DNA from: Insolitispirillum peregrinum
GTDB lineage: Bacteria > Pseudomonadota > Alphaproteobacteria > Rhodospirillales > Rhodospirillaceae
DNA: 64,000 nucleotides
Reading direction: 5' to 3' (one strand)
Assembly: GCF_042665255.1 (NCBI RefSeq)
Contig: NZ_JBHTCD010000024.1
The notes under the pieces are model-generated. The model was not told the DNA's origin. It was given only the letters and a program-made list of their open reading frames with translations, and did no database searches. The translations under genes and the position numbers were made by a program. Below are positions 60,390 through 64,000 of this stretch, one piece after another; the first letter of the stretch is position 1, and the number at the start of each line of letters is the position of its first letter.

Positions 60390-61152
60390 TCCGGGCATCG
60401 CCTGCACGGCATCGCTCGCAGCGATAGTCAATGGTCGATCCATCCCGCCCCTGAAAGCGCAGCTTCACCCACCGCCCGCCATCATCATACCAAACCTCGG
60501 CCTGAAGATCGCCGGTGTACTCATAGCGGCGGGCCGGGCGGAGGCCATGGGCGGTTTCCACCCTCTCCTCCCCATGGTCAACAATCGCCACCTGATTGAG
60601 CCGACCCGTCAGGGTATTGAGAACCGCCGCCGCCCCCAGAACATTCGGATTCCAGTGATCGGTCGGATAGAGTGGCAGCGGAAAACGCTCCGTCGCGCCG
60701 TCCCGGACCACCACCAGACTCTCCCCGTCCCGGTGCGCTTCAAACGCCGACAGCGCCCCGTCGTCATCGACCGACGCCCTTAATTGCTCCACCACCCCGT
60801 CACGCCACAGCGCCGAGGAGCGGTAGTCATAGCGGTAGGCGGTGATCATCAGGAAAGGGATTTCAAGGGAAAGCTGGCTGTCCACCCGCACGCCCGCGCC
60901 GGTATCGGCAAAGCGGGTGACATGGGAACCGACCTGACGCCCGTTGCGCCAGACAGAAAAGCGGATCGTATCGCCATACAGGGCAAAAGGATCACTGATC
61001 CTTGCCAGCGGGGTTGGGGCCACCGGAGGGGCATCAGTCTGTGCATGGGTCGGTCTGAGCGGCAGCACCGTCAACAGGACCACCGTAAACAGGACCACCG
61101 TAAACAGGACCACCGTAAACAGGACCACCGTAAACAGGAAACGAAGGGACAT
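60370..61152 (-). CDS. DUF6134-type exported protein with repetitive signal peptide
   Basis: 260 aa. Signal peptide built from four to five copies of FTVVL, ending PTHAQ. Mature part has DTIRFSVWRNGRQVGSHVTR and ALWRDGVVEQLRASVDDDG, the DUF6134 pattern; C-terminus has CERCRAG, a possible metal or disulfide site. Likely periplasmic. Precedes the SDR and NTF2-like genes. Confidence 0.75.
   Translation of the reverse strand: MSLRFLFTVVLFTVVLFTVVLFTVVLLTVLPLRPTHAQTDAPPVAPTPLARISDPFALYGDTIRFSVWRNGRQVGSHVTRFADTGAGVRVDSQLSLEIPFLMITAYRYDYRSSALWRDGVVEQLRASVDDDGALSAFEAHRDGESLVVVRDGATERFPLPLYPTDHWNPNVLGAAAVLNTLTGRLNQVAIVDHGEERVETAHGLRPARRYEYTGDLQAEVWYDDGGRWVKLRFQGRDGSTIDYRCERCRAGDARTAEDKP
61069..61139. 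repeat. 15-bp minisatellite inside the DUF6134 signal peptide
   Basis: CACCGTAAACAGGAC is repeated in tandem four to five times (the first copy has CACCGTCAACAGGAC). The 15-base unit keeps frame, so gain or loss of copies changes signal-peptide length by five residues. Confidence 0.9.
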
Positions 61153-61225
61153 TGCCGATCTCCCAGCTTGTCTTTCCTTCGTTTACGCAGCCGGGCCGCG
61201 TTTGGATCATCCGGCAGTTGAAAAC

Positions 61226-61255
61226 AAAAAAAGAGGGCCGCACAGATGGCGGCCC
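61226..61255 (-). terminator. rho-independent terminator on the minus strand
   Basis: On the minus strand GGGCCGC, 7-base loop, GCGGCCC, TC, then seven T. It lies about 75 bases upstream of the DUF6134 start, with no annotated minus-strand gene before it, so it may end a small RNA or act as an attenuator. Confidence 0.7.
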
Positions 61256-61540
61256 CTGAAAGTTTAGGGAGGAAACGTCCAAGAAAGGCAGACAACGCAG
61301 CGGCCAGAGACGCCGTGTTGCTGCAATGCACAATGTAATGGTTTTCACCCTGCCCCGCAAGCACATTTTTCAGCCATGTTACATTTTTGTGCAAATCCGC
61401 ACCCCTGATCGCTCGCAGGTTTTTTACCCTTGCCCCGCGAACTGTTAACGGTTTGGCATGGACAGTTGGACATAATTGCGGGATACCGATCATCAGGAGT
61501 CGAGCCTCCCCCTAGACCGAGGCCTTCCGAAGGACAGCCC
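61256..61540. other. non-coding stretch upstream of the transglycosylase-like gene
   Basis: Together with the terminator this forms a 388-bp gap (61153-61540). It should hold the promoter of the plus-strand gene and, if the terminator is used, a minus-strand transcript of up to about 250 bases. No convincing open frame seen. Confidence 0.4.
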
Positions 61541-62392
61541 ATGCGTCGTCGTTTGTCCCTTGCTGCCGTCTCTGCTGCCGTGCTTGGCGCCTCGCTGGCG
61601 CTGACGGCGACCTCGGCGCGCGCTCAGCAACAGCCCTTGCCGTTGGGGTCTGACGGCATGCTGTGCCGGTTGCAAACCGACCGTCTGGGGGTGATGGGCG
61701 GGCTGCCTGCCAACCTGCTGACAGCCATTTCCTTTGTTGAATCCGGTCGTTACGATAAAACCCGGCAGGAAAAAACCGCCTGGCCGTGGACGGTGATGGC
61801 CGAAGGGCAAGGCCGCTATTTCGCCAGCAAGCAAGAGGCGGTGGCCGAAGTCCACCGCCTGCAACGGCGCGGCGTGCGCAATATTGACGTCGGCTGCATG
61901 CAGATCAACCTGTATTACCACGGCGACGCCTTCCCCAGCCTCGAAGCGGCCTTTGACCCGGCGGTCAATGTCGGCTATGCGATGAATTTCCTGCAAAATC
62001 TGTTCAAGGAAACCGGCTCGTGGCAGGCTGCCGCCGTCCGCTATCACTCGGCGACTCCCGAGTACGCCAACCGCTATCGGGTCAAGATTGCCGAAGAGTG
62101 GAATGCCCTGAACATCGCCAATCCAACCGGCGGCCCATCGGTGCCGCAGGCTTTTGCGCAGGCGCGCGTTCCGATGGGCTCCCCCGCTGGTCTGAACACC
62201 CAGATTCGCCCCTATGCCCCCTCGCCCGCCCAGATGGCAGCCGTCGAGCAGCGCCGCCAGCAGACCGAGCAGAACCGGATCGAGATGGAGCGGCAGCGGG
62301 TCGCCGCCAAGGCCTTTGCCACCAGTTGGCGGGCCGAAAAGCTGGCGCAATACATGAAGGAAAAACGTGAGCGCAACGGCAACGACGGTTGA
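61541..62392 (+). CDS. exported lytic-transglycosylase-like (SLT-fold) protein
   Basis: 283 aa. Signal peptide (AAVSAAVLGASLALTATSARA then Q). SLT-like core: LLTAISFVESGRYD with the catalytic-type Glu, NIDVGCMQINLYYHG, and YHSATPEYANRYR. C-terminal 70 residues are Gln/Arg/Glu-rich and helical. Likely cleaves peptidoglycan glycan strands in the periplasm. AAGGAC precedes the ATG. Confidence 0.85.
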   Translation: MRRRLSLAAVSAAVLGASLALTATSARAQQQPLPLGSDGMLCRLQTDRLGVMGGLPANLLTAISFVESGRYDKTRQEKTAWPWTVMAEGQGRYFASKQEAVAEVHRLQRRGVRNIDVGCMQINLYYHGDAFPSLEAAFDPAVNVGYAMNFLQNLFKETGSWQAAAVRYHSATPEYANRYRVKIAEEWNALNIANPTGGPSVPQAFAQARVPMGSPAGLNTQIRPYAPSPAQMAAVEQRRQQTEQNRIEMERQRVAAKAFATSWRAEKLAQYMKEKRERNGNDG

Positions 62393-62416
62393 CCATCATC
62401 GACACGGTTTTCTCCA

Positions 62417-62519
62417 AGAGCATTTCTCGGTCTCCAAGGATCACGATAAATGCTCTAATGATTTGTTATTTAAGCAAATACGTCGTCGCAGATGTGTCCA
62501 TCTGCTCGGGATTTGCTCT
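62417..62519. repeat. repeat family D, double-hairpin element
   Basis: AGAGCATTT (62417) pairs with AAATGCTCT (62448), and AGCAAAT (62473) pairs with ATTTGCT (62511) with an inner GCAGAT/ATCTGC stem. The outer ends AGAGCATTT and ATTTGCTCT resemble the ends of family B. Only one copy in the window. Confidence 0.65.
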
Positions 62520-62545
62520 AACCAGACAAGGATCATCGACAACCC

Positions 62546-63505
62546 ATGAGCACCTGCGCCGTCATTGGCGACATTGGGGGGACCAATGCGCGCTTTGCCA
62601 TCGTTTTCGACCAACAGCCCGGCTGGCACCACGAGCAAACGCTGGCCGTGCGCGACCATCCGTCGCTGGCCGATGCCCTGACCGCTTACCTTGGCGGTGT
62701 CTCCCTCCCGAACGCGCCCAGCCGTGCGGCATTGTGCGTTGCCTGCCCGGTGCTGGGGGATCAGGTCGCCCTGACCAATAGCCCATGGACCTTTTCGCAG
62801 CAGGCCTTGCGGCAACAGATGGGCTGGGACCGGCTGACGGTGGTGAATGATTTCGTCGGCAATGCCCTTGCCTGCCCACACCTGACCGCCGCCGACCGGG
62901 TCAGCATTGGCGAGGGCTCCAGCGTGGCCGGATTCCCGGTTGCGGTGCTCGGCCCCGGTACCGGTCTGGGCGTCGCCCTGCTGGTGCCGACCCCGGATGG
63001 TCACTGGCTGCCGGTCGCCACCGAAGGCGGCCACGTCACCCTTGCCGCCCGCACCGACGACGAGGCCGACATTCTGGCCCGCATCCGCGCCGACCTGCGC
63101 GCCAAGAGACAGGATGATCATGTCTCCGCCGAGCATCTGCTGTGCGGCAGCGGTCTGGCCGTGTTGTATCAAACCCTGAGCGGTATGGAAAACGCCCTCG
63201 CCCCCGCCGAGGTCACTGCCCGTGCGCTGGCCGGATCGGACCCCCATGCGCACAGGGCGCTGACCCTGTTTTGCAGCTTTCTCGGGTCGGTGGCGGGCAA
63301 TCTGGCTCTCAGCAGCGGTGCTCTGGGCGGCGTGGTGCTGATGGGGGGAATTCTGCCGCGCATTCTGCCGTTCTTTCAGGCCAGCCCGTTTCGTGCCGCC
63401 TTTGAAGACAAGGGCCGTTTTCAGGCCTATCTGCGCAACATCCGCTGCGAGGTGGTCACGCACCCCTACCCAGCTCTGGTGGGGCTGCGCGGGGTGATCG
63501 GCTGA
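62546..63505 (+). CDS. glk: glucokinase
   Basis: 319 aa, ROK-independent bacterial glucokinase family. Phosphate-binding VIGDIGGTNARFAIV at the N-terminus, VVNDFVGNALACPHLT with the catalytic Asp, GPGTGLGVALLV, and ATEGGHVTLAARTDDEADIL. C-terminal LGGVVLMGGILPRILPFF. Phosphorylates glucose with ATP. Preceded by repeat D and followed by repeats A and C. Confidence 0.92.
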   Translation: MSTCAVIGDIGGTNARFAIVFDQQPGWHHEQTLAVRDHPSLADALTAYLGGVSLPNAPSRAALCVACPVLGDQVALTNSPWTFSQQALRQQMGWDRLTVVNDFVGNALACPHLTAADRVSIGEGSSVAGFPVAVLGPGTGLGVALLVPTPDGHWLPVATEGGHVTLAARTDDEADILARIRADLRAKRQDDHVSAEHLLCGSGLAVLYQTLSGMENALAPAEVTARALAGSDPHAHRALTLFCSFLGSVAGNLALSSGALGGVVLMGGILPRILPFFQASPFRAAFEDKGRFQAYLRNIRCEVVTHPYPALVGLRGVIG

Positions 63506-63530
63506 CCATGTCTGTGGCGTTGCGCCATGC

Positions 63531-63648
63531 GTTCAATCTGACGCCACTGTACGCGACGACAGGACAGCCAGGACGTGGAGCGCTGCTCCACACCTCGCTG
63601 GGGCCAGTCGGCCCCAGACCCCATTCCTTTGAATTCAAAGAAAAAATG
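63531..63648. repeat. repeat family A, copy 4 (right end missing)
   Basis: Left end TCTGACGCCACTGTACGCGA is intact and the core GTGGAGCGCTGCTCCAC with GGGGCC/GGCCCC hairpin follows. The right inverted end is not found; family C sequence begins there instead. Confidence 0.72.
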
Positions 63649-63654
63649 GTGATT

Positions 63655-63722
63655 CTGGTCTGATCTTTTGGTTTGTCGCACTGTTTTTGCGAAAGCCGGT
63701 TCCCGCTGTTCGCACAATGCTC
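63655..63722 (-). repeat. repeat family C, copy 2 (inverted)
   Basis: Read on the minus strand it runs AGCATTGTGCGAACAGCGGG to GATCAGACCAG, matching 23484-23553 throughout with about ten substitutions. As at 23.5 kb it abuts a family A element. Confidence 0.78.
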
Positions 63723-63955
63723 GAAAGGCCGCCCGGTGGGCGCACAGCGCGAACCTCAAGCGTGTCAGCATTTCCGGGGAGGTTCGCGCCAGCGTAATCT
63801 GTTGAAAAGACATGATTCTCTTTGGCTCTTCCCGTGTTTCGGGGTGATGGCTTTGGTACGTCGAAGGGGCTCCGGTTAGTGTGAATTTTTTGCCTGTTCA
63901 GCAGGTTGAAATGCTGCTTCGATGCAGCCCTTGTTCCCGCTTTTGGTCTGGTCCG

Positions 63956-64000
63956 ATGTCCACTGCCATCAACCTGTCGCTTTTGATCAGCGACGAGAAG
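63956..64000 (+). CDS. start of a possible gene cut by the window edge
   Basis: An open frame begins MSTAINLSLLISDEK and runs off the window; an in-frame ATG at 63911 is another start. No ribosome site is clear and fifteen residues are too few for a family call. Confidence 0.25.
   Translation, partial: MSTAINLSLLISDEK

Noticed and set aside
61069..61139. Short tandem repeats considered as a CRISPR array or origin iterons.
   Set aside because: Units are 15 bases with no spacers and encode the signal peptide of an intact gene.
63673..63879. A 68-codon plus-strand frame after glucokinase.
   Set aside because: It begins inside a family C repeat, has no ribosome site and no homology that I recognise.

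Overview
The window looks like a chromosomal segment of a GC-rich alphaproteobacterium, most likely in the Rhodospirillales. The reasons are the RpoE-ChrR (singlet-oxygen) module with its operon, high-GC codon use, many ABC-fed amino-acid catabolic loci, and short palindromic intergenic elements. The order-level assignment is an inference; no rRNA or tRNA gene was seen.

Layout. (1) 0.02-3.7 kb: an XRE-cupin regulator divergent from an omega-amino-acid:pyruvate transaminase and a CoA-acylating (methyl)malonate-semialdehyde dehydrogenase, a beta-alanine-type degradation module. (2) 4-13.4 kb: a HicB-like orphan, a FadR/GntR regulator, a five-gene branched-chain-type ABC importer, an M20 amidohydrolase and an amidase, which together look like uptake and hydrolysis of an amide or ureide. 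(3) 13.4-20.8 kb: one 2437-aa DUF4011/superfamily-1 helicase/Vsr-like nuclease/DUF3320 protein with a transglutaminase-like N-terminal region and two internal tandem-repeat arrays, probably antiphage. (4) 20.9-23.4 kb: a FUSC exporter with its MarR regulator. (5) 23.8-29.6 kb: a polar amino-acid ABC importer divergent from an alpha-ketoglutaric semialdehyde dehydrogenase and a proline-racemase-superfamily enzyme with a Ser/Thr active-site pair. (6) 29.7-38.3 kb: a type III-B CRISPR operon in the order cas6-cmr1-cmr2-cmr3-cmr4-cmr5-cmr6-DUF6602, with no cas1, no cas2 and no visible array. (7) 38.5-45 kb: a sulfotransferase-glycosyltransferase-methyltransferase fusion, a secreted ankyrin protein, an ABC-F ATPase and a small orphan protein. 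(8) 45.2-52 kb: a hydroxyproline locus with an Ldh2-family reductase, an XRE-cupin regulator, aconitase X, a DapA-like deaminase, 4-hydroxyproline epimerase and a D-amino-acid dehydrogenase. (9) 52.2-61.2 kb: chrR-rpoE divergent from a lipid-modification operon (FAD oxidoreductase, DUF1365, CFA synthase, MFS, DUF3833), with NTF2-like, SDR and DUF6134 genes on the other strand. (10) 61.5-63.5 kb: a lytic transglycosylase-like protein and glucokinase.

How parts fit. Modules 5 and 8 together make a complete path from trans-4-hydroxy-L-proline to 2-oxoglutarate, plus a branch from cis-3-hydroxyproline to proline, but they are about 16 kb apart with the CRISPR operon between them. The intergenic spaces carry at least four families of short inverted-repeat elements (called A-D here). 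The 445-bp gap at 23.4-23.8 kb is largely made of three of them side by side. The best candidates for new biology are the array-less Cmr operon with its DUF6602 nuclease-like last gene, the giant repeat-bearing helicase-nuclease, and the three-enzyme fusion at 38.5 kb.
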